Positions 1 through 9,832 are shown, counted from the first letter of the stretch. The stretch: 64,000 nt of DNA from Acidobacteriota bacterium (GCA_021792135.1 JAJYVF010000016.1:62001-126000), one strand, 5' to 3'. Notes: a model not told the origin generated them from the sequence alone. Program-made: numbers and translations.

Positions 1-2
1 CG

Positions 3-1229
3 ATCCGCATGGCGATGGAAACCCTGCGGGTGAACAAGCTGCGCTCGGGGCTTACGATTCTGGGCATCGTGATCGGCGTAGCCACGGTTATTTCGATTTC
101 GTCGCTGATCAACGGGGTCAACAACCGGGTCGCGGAGATAGCGAGCCAGTTCGGAACCAACGTTCTCTGGGTGTTTCGCTGGAACTTCATCGGGATCCGT
201 CCGACGGCGGAGATGCTGGCGCGCAAGCAGCTGACCCTGGATGACGCGGCAGCCATCGCGAAGCTGCCGCATGTGGTGGCGGTGGATGCAGGGCGGCAGT
301 ACAACAACTGGGAGCTGGGTGTGGGCTACGTCGCGGTCCGCTACAAGGACAAGAAGATCCAGAACACGATTCTGAACGGGAGCCTTCCCACCTTTGCCGC
401 CGTGAGCAACCTGAGCTTCTCCGCGGGGCGGCCGTTTACGGAAGACGAAGAGTTTCGGGCAGCCGATGTGACCGTCCTCGGGCACGATACGGCGCAGAAG
501 CTCTTCGGCACGGAGAATCCGATCGGGAAGCAGGTGATCATCGGGGGCGACGTTTTTACGGTGATCGGGGTGCTCGACAAATACAAGCAGCTGTTCGGCG
601 GCGGAGACAATCCGAACGACAATGTCGCCATCTTCCCGATGAGCACGTTTCACAAGATCCATCCGGAAATTGAAGACACCATCATCCAGATCAAATACGA
701 CAAGCCGGAGAACAAATCGATCGTGACCGAAGAGGTGCGGATGCTGCTGCGCGAGCGGCGGCGGGTGCGCACGGAGAAGAACGACGACTTCTCGATCTTC
801 GGTCCCGACTACATCCTTTCTTTCTGGTCGCAGATCACCGAGGGGCTGGTGATCTTCATGTTCGCGGTGTCGAGCGTGGGACTGATGGTGGGCGGGGTGG
901 GCGTGATGAACATCATGCTGGTGTCGGTGACGGAGCGCACGCGCGAGATCGGCGTGCGGAAGGCGATTGGCGCAACGAAGAGGAATGTTCTGATCCAGTT
1001 CACGGTGGAAGCGATGACACTGTGCGCTCTGGGCGGTATTGTCGGGATTCTGCTGGGGACGGTCATCACACTTGCTATCCGCTACGGGTTTTCCTTCCCG
1101 GCCAGCATGTCGACGACGTGGACGATCATCGCCTTTGTTGTCTCCGGCATGATCGGGCTGGTGTTTGGCATATACCCGGCATGGAAGGCGGCTACCCTGG
1201 ACCCGATCGAAGCTCTGCGTTACGAGTAG
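3..1229 (+). CDS. MacB/FtsX-type ABC transporter permease (5' partial)
   Basis: Inner-membrane permease of the MacB/FtsX family, which exports peptides, macrolides or lipoproteins together with a MacB-type ATPase. The protein opens directly with the TM1 motif (LRSGLTILGIVIGVATVI), has a periplasmic MacB_PCD-like domain at about residues 35-270, then three C-terminal helices containing GVMNIMLVSVTERTREIGVRKAIGA, shown here only as family hallmark 'TERTREIGVRKAIGA'. It ends with the usual 'DPIEALRYE'. The reading frame is open to the window edge (Ile-Arg precede the first Met) and the family normally has about 15-25 residues before TM1, so the true start probably lies outside the window. The partner ATPase is not visible. 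Confidence 0.85.
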   Translation: MRMAMETLRVNKLRSGLTILGIVIGVATVISISSLINGVNNRVAEIASQFGTNVLWVFRWNFIGIRPTAEMLARKQLTLDDAAAIAKLPHVVAVDAGRQYNNWELGVGYVAVRYKDKKIQNTILNGSLPTFAAVSNLSFSAGRPFTEDEEFRAADVTVLGHDTAQKLFGTENPIGKQVIIGGDVFTVIGVLDKYKQLFGGGDNPNDNVAIFPMSTFHKIHPEIEDTIIQIKYDKPENKSIVTEEVRMLLRERRRVRTEKNDDFSIFGPDYILSFWSQITEGLVIFMFAVSSVGLMVGGVGVMNIMLVSVTERTREIGVRKAIGATKRNVLIQFTVEAMTLCALGGIVGILLGTVITLAIRYGFSFPASMSTTWTIIAFVVSGMIGLVFGIYPAWKAATLDPIEALRYE

Positions 1230-1236
1230 AAGATCC

Positions 1237-1506
1237 ATGTCACTGAACCGCCGCGATCTGGTGAAGGCTGCGCTGGCAGCGTCCGCGCTTTCGCTGGGGC
1301 GGGCCGCTGCCGCCCCGGTCAGCTCTGAGGGTCCGTACGAAGCAAGCTGGGATTCGCTGGCCCGGCACCCGTGCCCGGAGTGGTTTCGCGATGCGCTCCT
1401 GAAATGCCTTCAGGGGCTGAAGTTCATCCTGATTTCCGGCTTTTATGGCATCGCCGGACCGTTTTCGGGTCGTGGAGGCCCCTGGCGGCGCTGCTCCCCG
1501 GCCTGA
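1237..1506 (+). pseudogene. alpha-L-fucosidase (GH29) N-terminal remnant with Tat signal
   Basis: An ATG 7 bases after the permease stop opens an 89-codon frame. It begins with a twin-arginine-type leader (NRRDLVKAALAASALSLG) and continues with 'SWDSLARHPCPEWFRDA', which matches the start of GH29 alpha-L-fucosidases (W..L..H..PEWF.DAKFGIFIHWG). The sequence then diverges: the KFGIFIHWG segment is absent and the frame stops after about 45 more residues. A working GH29 enzyme is 400 residues or more, so this is a truncated relic or a deletion product. The assignment rests on the short PEWFRDA stretch plus the leader. Confidence 0.55.
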
Positions 1507-1583
1507 TGAATAACCTCCGGCGCCGAAGATCATCTAAGGTATCATAGGGAGTACCAGGCAGGTCGTCTTCCGTCTAAACCGTT

Positions 1584-2774
1584 ATGTCCAGAGCTTTCCG
1601 GCACACTATCCTCGGCATCTCCATTGTCATCATCCTCGTAGTTCTGCTCGGGGGCTTCGGCCCGGCGGGCGTGAACGCCAGCCAGAGCGACGGCGCTTAC
1701 CGGCAGATGGGCGTGTATGAGGAGGTTCTGCACAAGATCCAGACCGACTACGTCACGGATCCCAATATCGAGGCTGTAACCACGGGCGCGCTGCACGGGC
1801 TGCTGGAGTCGCTGGACGCGGATTCGAGCTATCTGACGAAGTCGGAATATGCGACCTATCTGGCGCATCAGCATGAAGGCCAGGCGCAGGTGGGGATGGA
1901 AGTTTCCAAGCGCTACGGGTACGGGAGCGTGGTGGCGGTGATCCCCGGCAGCCCGGCGGACAAGGCCCATATCCAGGACGGCGACCTGATCGACGCGATT
2001 GGCGGCAAGTCGACGCGGGACATGTCCCCGGCGATGATTCGGCTGCTGCTGGAGGGGAAGCCGGATACCCCGGTGAGCTTCGAGCTGGTGCGGCCGCGAA
2101 AACCGGAGCCGGACGACATTACGCTGACCCGGACCATGGTGACGCCGCCGGCCCTGGGCGAGCAGGAGTATGACGGGAATTCAGTCCTGTACCTGAAGCC
2201 GGTCATCCTGACCCGTGAGCGGGTGGACGAGGCGGTCGCACGGCTGCGGCAGATGCCGAAAGAGGGGAACAAGAAGGTGGTGCTCGACCTGCGGGATACA
2301 GCCGAGGGGGATCCGCAGCAGGGCATCCGGCTGGCGAACGCGTTTCTCCAATCGGGCACCATCGCTTCGCTGCAGGGGCAGACGGTTCCGGCACAGATTT
2401 TCACGGCCGATTCCTCGAAGTTCGTGACCGCGGCACCGCTGGTGATCCTGGTCAACCATGGCACCGCCGGGGCGGCGGAGCTGGTGGCGGCGGCGGTGCT
2501 GGACAATCACCGCGGCGACCTGGTGGGCGGGCGCACCTTCGGCGAAGGCACGGAGCAGAAGACGTTCCTGCTGCCCGACGGGGCGGCGCTGCTGCTGACG
2601 GTGGCCAAGTACGAGTCGCCATCGGGCATCAAGATCGAGGATCAGGCGGTGACTCCCAACATCCCTGTAGCGGAGAGCCAGCCCGACAATCTGGTGCCGC
2701 AGGCGGCACCGGCGCAGCACCAGGACGATCAGCTCAACAAGGCCCTCGCCATTCTGAGTCAGAAGAGCGCCTGA
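1584..2774 (+). CDS. S41 (C-terminal processing) peptidase homologue, catalytic dyad lost
   Basis: A 396-residue exported protein. It has an N-terminal membrane anchor or signal (ILGISIVIILVVLLGG), a helical region, a PDZ domain (about 105-185; GYGSVVAVIPGSPADKAHI) and a C-terminal S41 fold. Active CTP enzymes have the nucleophile in GTASASE and the general-base Lys in TFGKG. Here the equivalents read GTAGAAE (Gly296 at the Ser position) and TFGEG (Glu321 at the Lys position). The 25-residue spacing between the two positions is preserved. The fold is intact but both catalytic residues are gone, so it probably works as a PDZ scaffold or regulator rather than a protease. It sits 93 bp upstream of a class A PBP gene on the same strand; in other bacteria CTPs act on PBPs or murein hydrolases. 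Confidence 0.9.
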   Translation: MSRAFRHTILGISIVIILVVLLGGFGPAGVNASQSDGAYRQMGVYEEVLHKIQTDYVTDPNIEAVTTGALHGLLESLDADSSYLTKSEYATYLAHQHEGQAQVGMEVSKRYGYGSVVAVIPGSPADKAHIQDGDLIDAIGGKSTRDMSPAMIRLLLEGKPDTPVSFELVRPRKPEPDDITLTRTMVTPPALGEQEYDGNSVLYLKPVILTRERVDEAVARLRQMPKEGNKKVVLDLRDTAEGDPQQGIRLANAFLQSGTIASLQGQTVPAQIFTADSSKFVTAAPLVILVNHGTAGAAELVAAAVLDNHRGDLVGGRTFGEGTEQKTFLLPDGAALLLTVAKYESPSGIKIEDQAVTPNIPVAESQPDNLVPQAAPAQHQDDQLNKALAILSQKSA

Positions 2775-2867
2775 TCCCGGGGCGGGGGGAATTCCGGCCC
2801 TCAATGGGCTGCTGGTGTTTCCGGTGCGTCGCGGCTCCACCGGCAGCCGTTACAATAGCCTCGCGCA

Positions 2868-5111
2868 TTGAATCTGATCACTCCATCCTCCTGGGAAAGA
2901 GAGCCAGAGCCGACGGGGTTCCGGCCCGGGGCCGGACGCCGGAAGATTGCGGGCAGCGTAGCGCTGGCATTTCTCATCCTGCTGGCCGCAGCCGCCGGAT
3001 CGCTTGCGGGGCTGATGCTGGTCTACTCCGTGAACCTGCCGCAGATCGCGGAGCTGGAACACTACCGGCCGAGCACCACAACGGAGCTGTACGACATTCA
3101 TGGGCGAAGCTTCGGGTCTTTTGCGCTGCAGCGCCGGGTTGTGGTGGGCTACAGCGACTTCGCGCCGGTGCTGCGGCAGGCTGTGATCTCCACGGAAGAC
3201 CGGGATTTCGAGAGCCACTGGGGGGTGAACCTCTTCCGGGTGGCCGGAGCCGCGTGGCATGACCTGGTGTCGAAGGGGAGGGTCCAGGGCGCTTCAACGC
3301 TGACCATGCAGCTGGCGCGGAATCTGTTCCTTTCCAACGAGCGGACGACGTCGCGGAAGCTGCAGGAGATTTTTCTTTCGATCCAGATCGAGCACGCGTT
3401 TACGAAGCAGCAGATTTTCACGCTGTATGCCAACCAGATTTATCTGGGCAGCGGCGCGTATGGTTTCGAGGCGGGGGCTGAGTATTACTTCTCGAAGCCT
3501 GCCAGCGAACTGACGCTGCCGGAGGCCGCTCTGCTGGCCGGGCTGCCCAAGGGGCCGGTCGAGTTTTCTCCGATTCTGAACCCCGAGCGCGCCTTCCGGC
3601 GCCGCAATTTCGTCATCGACTCGATGCTGGAGGATGGGAAGATCACGGCCGCTCAGGCGGAAACAGCGCGCTCAGCGCCTCTGGGGCTGCACATCGAGGC
3701 GCCGCCCAACTCCATCGCACCGTGGTTTGTGGAGGAGGTGCGGCGTGAGCTGGAACGCCGGTTTGGGACGGAAGAGGTGCACGCCGCGGGGCTGAAGGTT
3801 TACACGACGCTCGATCTGGATCTGGAGCATGCCGCCAACCAGGCGGTTCTGAACGGCCTCGCGGCCTACGAGCGCCGGCATGGCTGGCGCGGGAGGCTGC
3901 TGAACGTCATCGCGGGAGGCGTGGATATGGACAGCTTCCGGCATCCCGACTGGACGATTCCGCCGGCGCCGGGGACGTATCTTCATGCTCTGGTGACGGG
4001 GATCCTGCCGTACCAGGTAACGGCCGGGATCGGGAGCCGGCAGCTTCTGCTCAGCGCCCAGGACTGGAGCTGGACGGGGTACCGGACGGCTGAAGAGTTT
4101 CTGCACATCGGCGATATCATTTACGTCCGGATTACGGGGCAGGATTCGAGCGGGATGCTCCACGGGACGCTCGAGGAGGATACCGGAGTCGAGGGGGCGC
4201 TGTTTGCGATGGACAACGCCACCGGCAACGTGCTGGCGCTGGTGGGCGGGCGCGACTTCAACCTGTCGCAGTTCGACCGGGCGACGCAGGCGGAGCGGCA
4301 GACAGGGTCTTCGTTCAAGGCGTACGTCTACACCGCGGCTGTGGAAGACGGGCTCACGCCGCAGGATACGATTCTCGACCACCCGATCTCGTTCGGTTCC
4401 TGGACGCCGCACAACTACGACGGAAAATTCAAGGGGCGGATTTCGCTGCTGGAGGCCTTTGCCGATTCGCGCAACATTCCGGCCATCGAGCTGGCCAGCC
4501 GGGTGGGGATCCACAAAGTGATTGCGACGGCGCACGCCTTCGGGATTACGGGCGAAATTCCGCCTTATTTGCCGATCGCTCTCGGTTCCGCGGAAGTGAC
4601 GCTGGAACAGCAGACGGCGGCGTACTCGGTCTTTCCCAACGACGGGATCCGGATCGCTCCGCGGTTTATTCGGCGGGTGGTCAGCGCCGACGGCGTTCCG
4701 TTGCACGAGCCAGCGCCGCAGGTGAGCGAAGTGATCTCGCAGAAGACCGCGCGAACCATGATGGTCTTCCTGCAGGCTGTGACGAGCGAGGGAACCGGTG
4801 CGGCCCTGGCCGCGCTGCACCATCCGCTGGGTGGGAAGACGGGCACCACCAACAATTTCACCGACGCATGGTTCATGGGCTTCTCGCCATCGGTGACGAC
4901 GGGCGTCTGGGCAGGCTATGACGATCGGGAGTCGCTGGGCGACAGGGAGACCGGGGCGCGGGTGGCGTTGCCGATCTGGACAGACTTCATGAAGGCCGCG
5001 ATTGCGGATGCGCCGAACGAAGCGTTCCCGGGCGAACCGCCGGCGCCGCAGCCGCCTGAGCAGCGTCGAACCGTGGCGCTGGCTTCGCGCCGGCAGTCCG
5101 CGCTGCGCTGA
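2868..5111 (+). CDS. class A penicillin-binding protein (PBP1A/1B-type glycosyltransferase/transpeptidase)
   Basis: Bifunctional peptidoglycan synthase of 747 residues anchored in the inner membrane. It has one N-terminal TM helix (about 28-50). The GT51 domain carries the catalytic Glu110 in STEDRDFESHWG and the motif GASTLTMQLARNL. A regulatory linker follows, then a transpeptidase domain with S481-S-F-K484 (SxxK), SRN (SxN) and K657-T-G. All active-site motifs are present, so both activities are expected. The start is a TTG at 2868, chosen because no better ATG or GTG precedes the TM helix. The tail is Pro-rich. It follows the dead S41 homologue on the same strand, suggesting co-transcription. 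Confidence 0.95.
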   Translation: MNLITPSSWEREPEPTGFRPGAGRRKIAGSVALAFLILLAAAAGSLAGLMLVYSVNLPQIAELEHYRPSTTTELYDIHGRSFGSFALQRRVVVGYSDFAPVLRQAVISTEDRDFESHWGVNLFRVAGAAWHDLVSKGRVQGASTLTMQLARNLFLSNERTTSRKLQEIFLSIQIEHAFTKQQIFTLYANQIYLGSGAYGFEAGAEYYFSKPASELTLPEAALLAGLPKGPVEFSPILNPERAFRRRNFVIDSMLEDGKITAAQAETARSAPLGLHIEAPPNSIAPWFVEEVRRELERRFGTEEVHAAGLKVYTTLDLDLEHAANQAVLNGLAAYERRHGWRGRLLNVIAGGVDMDSFRHPDWTIPPAPGTYLHALVTGILPYQVTAGIGSRQLLLSAQDWSWTGYRTAEEFLHIGDIIYVRITGQDSSGMLHGTLEEDTGVEGALFAMDNATGNVLALVGGRDFNLSQFDRATQAERQTGSSFKAYVYTAAVEDGLTPQDTILDHPISFGSWTPHNYDGKFKGRISLLEAFADSRNIPAIELASRVGIHKVIATAHAFGITGEIPPYLPIALGSAEVTLEQQTAAYSVFPNDGIRIAPRFIRRVVSADGVPLHEPAPQVSEVISQKTARTMMVFLQAVTSEGTGAALAALHHPLGGKTGTTNNFTDAWFMGFSPSVTTGVWAGYDDRESLGDRETGARVALPIWTDFMKAAIADAPNEAFPGEPPAPQPPEQRRTVALASRRQSALR

Positions 5112-5152
5112 AGCAGATGGCGCGAACGGCGCCACAGGATTGAAAGCAGGTT

Positions 5153-6316
5153 TTATTCAGCCAGTTCCGGAAGGGGATCGCCGGTGGGAACGTTGTGGCC
5201 GTTGTCGCTGACGTAGAGGTTGCGGCCCGGATGCTGTGCCAGCCACACATCGGCGATCTGTTGCTGGCGTTCCTGCTGATCGGGGGAAAGGACCTTCCGG
5301 CAGTAAGCCAGGCTGGCCTGGGTTTGCTTCTCGGCTGTGGCTCCGCCCTGCCTGGAGGCAATGGTGAACCAGCGGAAGGCCTCGCCCATATCCTGACGCC
5401 CGGAGGTTCCATCGCGGGCGAGAGTGCCGAGGGCTGCTGAGGATTCCCAGCTTCCGGCTTCGGCCGCGCGCTGGAGCATGGTAATGGCTTCGTCCGGTCG
5501 TTTCTGCGCAATCTCGGGATGGTGAGTGAGAAGGATTCCCAGGGCCGAGATGGCAGGAACGAAGCCGGAGCGCGCAGCATTGCGGAGCAGCTTCGCGGCC
5601 TTGATGAAGTGGTGCTCGTGCCAGGACGCGAAGGAAAGAAGCTTGCCCATGGCATACTGACCCTCGGGGCACTTCTTTTTGGCGGATTTGGCAAACCACA
5701 TCTCCGCCAGGGATTTATCCTCGGGAACCCCCAGGCCATCGACATAGAGGGTACCCAACAGAGCCTCGGCACGGGCGTCCTCCTTTTCGGCAAGCTGGTT
5801 GAGGAGCTCGGCTCCGAGCTTCGGATCGCGTTGCACCCCGATGCCCTTGAGGTACAGGATCGCCAGATTCATTTTGGCCCCATGCGAGCCTCCGCCCGTG
5901 CCACGAGTAAACCATCTTGCGGCCTGAGCCTGATCCTGCGGCACGCCGATTCCGTGCAGATACAGATAGCCGAGTATATTCTGGGCGTCGGCGTTCCCCA
6001 TGTCAGCCGCCTTTTTGTACCAATAGGCAGCCTGGACGGGATCTTTGGCGACTCTGTGACCGACAAGATAGTCATAACCAAAGCCCATGGCCTCGACGAT
6101 TTTGGGGTTCTCCGATCCAGGCGCGGCCTCGGGAACAGCTTCGCGATGCGATGAGGGCCAGAAAGGCCGTCGCTGGGCGGAGACGAAGGAGGGCGCGGCA
6201 AGGAACAGCAGGAGAAGGGCTGTCGCGTACGCCCTGACACGGGCAGGGAAATGGACGACAGGCTTGCGCCCGGATGGGGCGAAGCCGATGCGCATTGTTG
6301 CACTGCGGCGTCGCAT
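5153..6316 (-). CDS. Sel1-like repeat (TPR-like) exported protein
   Basis: A 387-residue protein with a signal sequence (about 27-48, ALLLLFLAAPSFVSAQ) and then five to seven Sel1 repeats (A..WY.KAA..G...AQ..LG.LY..G.GV), from about residue 72 to 345. Such solenoids mediate protein-protein contacts; the partner is unknown. The start is supported by GAGGAGG 5 bases before the ATG. It is convergent with the PBP gene. A clear paralogue with the same architecture lies at 34249-35388 (shared features include the YWYKKAAD, GYLY and EAFRWFTIA..QGG segments and a C-terminal WL.QHP). Confidence 0.9.
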   Translation of the reverse strand: MRRRSATMRIGFAPSGRKPVVHFPARVRAYATALLLLFLAAPSFVSAQRRPFWPSSHREAVPEAAPGSENPKIVEAMGFGYDYLVGHRVAKDPVQAAYWYKKAADMGNADAQNILGYLYLHGIGVPQDQAQAARWFTRGTGGGSHGAKMNLAILYLKGIGVQRDPKLGAELLNQLAEKEDARAEALLGTLYVDGLGVPEDKSLAEMWFAKSAKKKCPEGQYAMGKLLSFASWHEHHFIKAAKLLRNAARSGFVPAISALGILLTHHPEIAQKRPDEAITMLQRAAEAGSWESSAALGTLARDGTSGRQDMGEAFRWFTIASRQGGATAEKQTQASLAYCRKVLSPDQQERQQQIADVWLAQHPGRNLYVSDNGHNVPTGDPLPELAE

Positions 6317-6662
6317 AACAGCCTCCTCGATGGCAGTGCCGAGAGGGGTGAGTTTCGGCGGGGCGAGAGATCAGGTGAACCGGCGCTCTGCGGTGGCAGC
6401 GGTATGAGCCGACAGAGCGGGAAGATCGTCCCTCCGATCGGGCTGAGTGTGACGCCGTTCGGTGCGAGGAGAAGTGACGGGGATCACAGGCCGCCGGGGG
6501 AGGGGGCCGCCTGGAAGCGCCGGATGAACGGATTCGGCAGATTCTGTTTGCCTTAGGGGCTGCGCCAGGAATCTGAGCGTTTTCGATACGCTGGAACCCC
6601 CAGTGAGAAGGGGTTGGGGGAGCGGCGGGAAACGGGCGGCAGGGTGTGAAACCTGGGGCGCC
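6317..6662. other. intergenic region between Sel1 gene and RND operon
   Basis: 346 bp without a credible gene. It must contain the Sel1 promoter, reading leftward, and the 3' end of the RND transcript. Short hairpins are visible: AACCCC(C)...GGGGTT at about 6595-6615 and AGCGT/ACGCT at about 6575-6592. Neither has a convincing U-tract, so a terminator is not claimed. Confidence 0.5.
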
Positions 6663-9600
6663 CTAATCCGCGGAAACCGCGTGAGGCACGGGACGTTTGC
6701 GGCTGAAGGAACCGAGGAGCGTCTGGAGCATGACGTAGAGCACCGGGATGAAGAAGAGGTTCAGCACGGTGGAGACGAGCATGCCGCCGATGATGGTGGT
6801 ACCGACGGAGCGGCGGCCGGCGGAGCCGGCTCCGGTAGCGATGGCCAGAGGAATCACGCCGAGGATGAAGGCGAAGGAGGTCATCAGGATCGGGCGCAGG
6901 CGAAGCTCGGCGGCTTCGATGGCGGCATCGACGATGGAGCGGCCCTGGCGGCGGAGCTGCTCGGCGAACTCGACGATGAGGATGGAGTTCTTGGCCGCGA
7001 GGCCGATGAGCATGACGAGGCCGATCTGGCAATAGATGTCGTTGGCGAATCCGCGCCAGGACTGGGCGGCCAGGGCGCCGAGGACGGCGGTGGGAACGGC
7101 GAGCAGGATGATGAAGGGCAGCGCGAAGCTCTCGTACAAAGCTGCCAGCGTGAGATAGACGACCAGGATGCCGAGGCCGAAGATGGCGAAGATTTTGCCG
7201 GCGGACTCGATTTCCTCGAGGGCCAGGCCGGTCCACTCATAGGCCATGCCGTGCATCATGGTGTGGTCGGAGATGTCTTCCATGGTGTGGAGGGCGACGC
7301 TGGTGCTGACGCCCGGCGCAGCGGAGCCGTCGATTTCCGCGGAGCGGAAGAGATTGTAGTGGCTGATGACCTGCGGGCCTGAGGTGTTCTCGATGGCGAC
7401 GAGGTTGTCGAGCGGGATCATCTGGCCGCTGCTGGAGCGGACGTAATACTGGCGGATGTCGGAGGCGTTCTCGCGGAACGGCTCTGCGGCCTGTACGTAG
7501 ACACGGTAGCTGCGGTTATTGAAGTCGAAGTTGTTGACGTACTCGGAGCCCATGTAGACCTGGAGGGCGTCGGAGATCTGACTGAAGGGAACGCCGAGCG
7601 CCTGGGCCTTGACGCGGTCGATGCGCACGAGCACCTGGGGATCGTTGGAGGTAAAGCTGGTGTACATGCCGGTGAGGTCTTTATTCTGGCTGGCCCTGGC
7701 AACGATGAGGTGAGCGGTGCGATCGAGGTCAGTGAGGGTGTTGTTGGCGCGATCCTCGAGCTCGAACTGGAAGCCGCCGAAAGCGCCGATGCCGGAGATG
7801 GCGGGGGGCTGCATGGGAATGATGAGCGCGCCAGGGATCATGAAGAACTCGCGCTGGAGACGCGTAACGATGGCTTCGGCGGAATGCTGGGGACCGCGGC
7901 GCTGATCGTAAGGAGCGAGGGAGCAGAACATCATCCCGTAATTGGGCGCGTTACCGCTGAAGCTGAAGCCGCCGACGGCGAAGGCGCCGGCGACATCCTT
8001 GTCCTTGCCGAGGAGGGCACTGACTTCGGCCTCAATGTGCGTGGTATAGGCGAGCGAAGCACCCTGCGGGGCCTGGATGAGGACCATCAGAAAGCCCTGG
8101 TCCTCTGCGGGGACGAAGGCAGTGGGCACGTGGGTGTATTCCCAATACGCGCCGAAGAGGCCAACGAAAAAGAGCAGGAGCATGACCCAGCGGATGCGGA
8201 GGACGCCGTGGATGGTGCGGGCGTATCCGCGGCCGAGGGCTTTGATGGCCCGCTCGGCGAAATGCAGGAGATAATGCTTGCCTTCGTCGCGGCGCAGGAA
8301 GAGGGCGGACAGCGAGGGCGAGAGGGTCAGGGCATTGAACGCGGAAATCGCGATGGAAAAGGCGATGGTCAGCGAGAACTGGCGGTAGAGGATGCCGGTG
8401 GTTCCGGGGAAGAAGGAGACAGGAACGAAGACAGCAATGAGGACCAGGGAGGTAGCGATGACGGCGCCGGTGACTTCGCGCATGGCAGCCGAGGTGGCGT
8501 GGTGCGGCTCGCGGTCGCCTTCAGCGATATGACGCTGCACGTTTTCGATGACGACGATGGCGTCATCGACGACGAGGCCGGTGGCGAGGGTGATACCGAA
8601 GAGCGTGAGCGAATTGATGGAGAAGCCGAAGATCCGGATGAAGGCGAAAGTGCCGACGAGCGAAACGGGGATGGTGATGGCGGGGATGAGGGTGGCGCGC
8701 CAGTCCTGGAGGAAGAAGAAGATGACCAGGATGACGATGATGATGGCTTCGATGAGGGTCTTGACGACCTCATGAATGGAGGCACCGACGATGGTGGTGG
8801 TATCGAAGGCGACGGCGTACTTCATGCCCGGCGGAAAGGATTTGGCAAGACGGGCGAGCTCGGCCTGGGCGTCGCGGTCCACCTGGAGAGCATTGGCATC
8901 GCTGAGCTGCATCACGCCGAAGCCGACGGCGGGAATGCCATTGAAGGTGAGCGTGCTGGCATAACTGTCGGCACCGAGTTCGGCATGGCCGACGTCCCTG
9001 ATCTGCACGATGCCGTTGGGCGTGTTCTTGACGATGATGTTGTCGAACTGCTCGGGGGTGGTGAGGCGGCCGACGACGTTAACAGAAATCTGGAAAGCCT
9101 GTTTCGGATTCGAGGGGGGTGCGCCCAGCTGGCCGGCAGGAACTTCGATGTTTTGCTGCTGCAGGGCCGAGATAACATCAGATGCGGTGAGCTGGCGCGC
9201 GGCGAGCTTCACCGGGTCGAGCCAGATGCGCATGGCGTACTGGCCTTCGCCGAAGACCTGAACATCCCCAACGCCCTTGACGCGCTTAATGGCGTCCTTG
9301 ATGTAGACGTTGAGGTAATTGCTCATGAAGAGATTGCTGTACTCTCCGTGCTCGGCGTAGATGCCGGCGCCGAAGACGAAATTGCTGTTGGCCTTGCTGA
9401 CGGTGATGCCGGTCTGGTTGACCTCGGCGGGCAGGAGGCCGGAGGCGGAGGAGACGCGGTTCTGCACGTCAACGGCGGCGATATCGAGGGGATAGCCGGT
9501 GTTGAAGGTAGTGGTGATCTCGCTGGTGCCGTCGTTGCCGCTGGTGGACTGGATGTAGCGCATGCCGGGGACGCCGTTGATGGCTTCCTCGAGCGGGAGG

Positions 9601-9785
9601 GTGACGGCAGATTCGACCTGGCTGGAGTTGGCTCCGATGTAGTCGCTGGTGACCACAACCTGAGGGGGCGCGAGCTGCGGGTAGAGAGAGATGGGCAGCG
9701 AGGGGATCACCACCGCGCCGGCCAGAATAATCAGCAGGGCGCAGACGGTGGCAAATACCGGGCGGTGAATGAAAAAGTCAACCAA
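6663..9785 (-). CDS. RND multidrug efflux pump, inner-membrane transporter (HAE1/AcrB type)
   Basis: A 1040-residue proton-driven efflux transporter of full AcrB/MexB length. It begins MVDFFIHRPVFATVCALLIILAG, seen here as the family's 'FFI.RP.FA' opening. It contains the GxxGLVVDDAIVVIENV segment of TM4 with its paired acidic residues (LATGLVVDDAIV), the TM6-11 core (FFLQDWRATLIPAITIPVSL), two large periplasmic loops and a C-terminal helix bundle ending KRPVPHAVSAD. It acts with the adaptor gene 47 bp upstream (9833-10975). No outer-membrane TolC/OprM gene follows in the window, so the third component must be encoded elsewhere. Confidence 0.96.
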   Translation of the reverse strand: MVDFFIHRPVFATVCALLIILAGAVVIPSLPISLYPQLAPPQVVVTSDYIGANSSQVESAVTLPLEEAINGVPGMRYIQSTSGNDGTSEITTTFNTGYPLDIAAVDVQNRVSSASGLLPAEVNQTGITVSKANSNFVFGAGIYAEHGEYSNLFMSNYLNVYIKDAIKRVKGVGDVQVFGEGQYAMRIWLDPVKLAARQLTASDVISALQQQNIEVPAGQLGAPPSNPKQAFQISVNVVGRLTTPEQFDNIIVKNTPNGIVQIRDVGHAELGADSYASTLTFNGIPAVGFGVMQLSDANALQVDRDAQAELARLAKSFPPGMKYAVAFDTTTIVGASIHEVVKTLIEAIIIVILVIFFFLQDWRATLIPAITIPVSLVGTFAFIRIFGFSINSLTLFGITLATGLVVDDAIVVIENVQRHIAEGDREPHHATSAAMREVTGAVIATSLVLIAVFVPVSFFPGTTGILYRQFSLTIAFSIAISAFNALTLSPSLSALFLRRDEGKHYLLHFAERAIKALGRGYARTIHGVLRIRWVMLLLFFVGLFGAYWEYTHVPTAFVPAEDQGFLMVLIQAPQGASLAYTTHIEAEVSALLGKDKDVAGAFAVGGFSFSGNAPNYGMMFCSLAPYDQRRGPQHSAEAIVTRLQREFFMIPGALIIPMQPPAISGIGAFGGFQFELEDRANNTLTDLDRTAHLIVARASQNKDLTGMYTSFTSNDPQVLVRIDRVKAQALGVPFSQISDALQVYMGSEYVNNFDFNNRSYRVYVQAAEPFRENASDIRQYYVRSSSGQMIPLDNLVAIENTSGPQVISHYNLFRSAEIDGSAAPGVSTSVALHTMEDISDHTMMHGMAYEWTGLALEEIESAGKIFAIFGLGILVVYLTLAALYESFALPFIILLAVPTAVLGALAAQSWRGFANDIYCQIGLVMLIGLAAKNSILIVEFAEQLRRQGRSIVDAAIEAAELRLRPILMTSFAFILGVIPLAIATGAGSAGRRSVGTTIIGGMLVSTVLNLFFIPVLYVMLQTLLGSFSRKRPVPHAVSAD

Positions 9786-9832
9786 GTGAGCCTCTCAGTT
9801 TCTCTCTGGCAGTGCGTTCCTGAAGAAGCAGC

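Noticed and set aside
3672-5135. 487-residue minus-strand frame antisense to the PBP gene
   Set aside because: Arg/His/Pro-rich without motifs; the PBP has all catalytic motifs.
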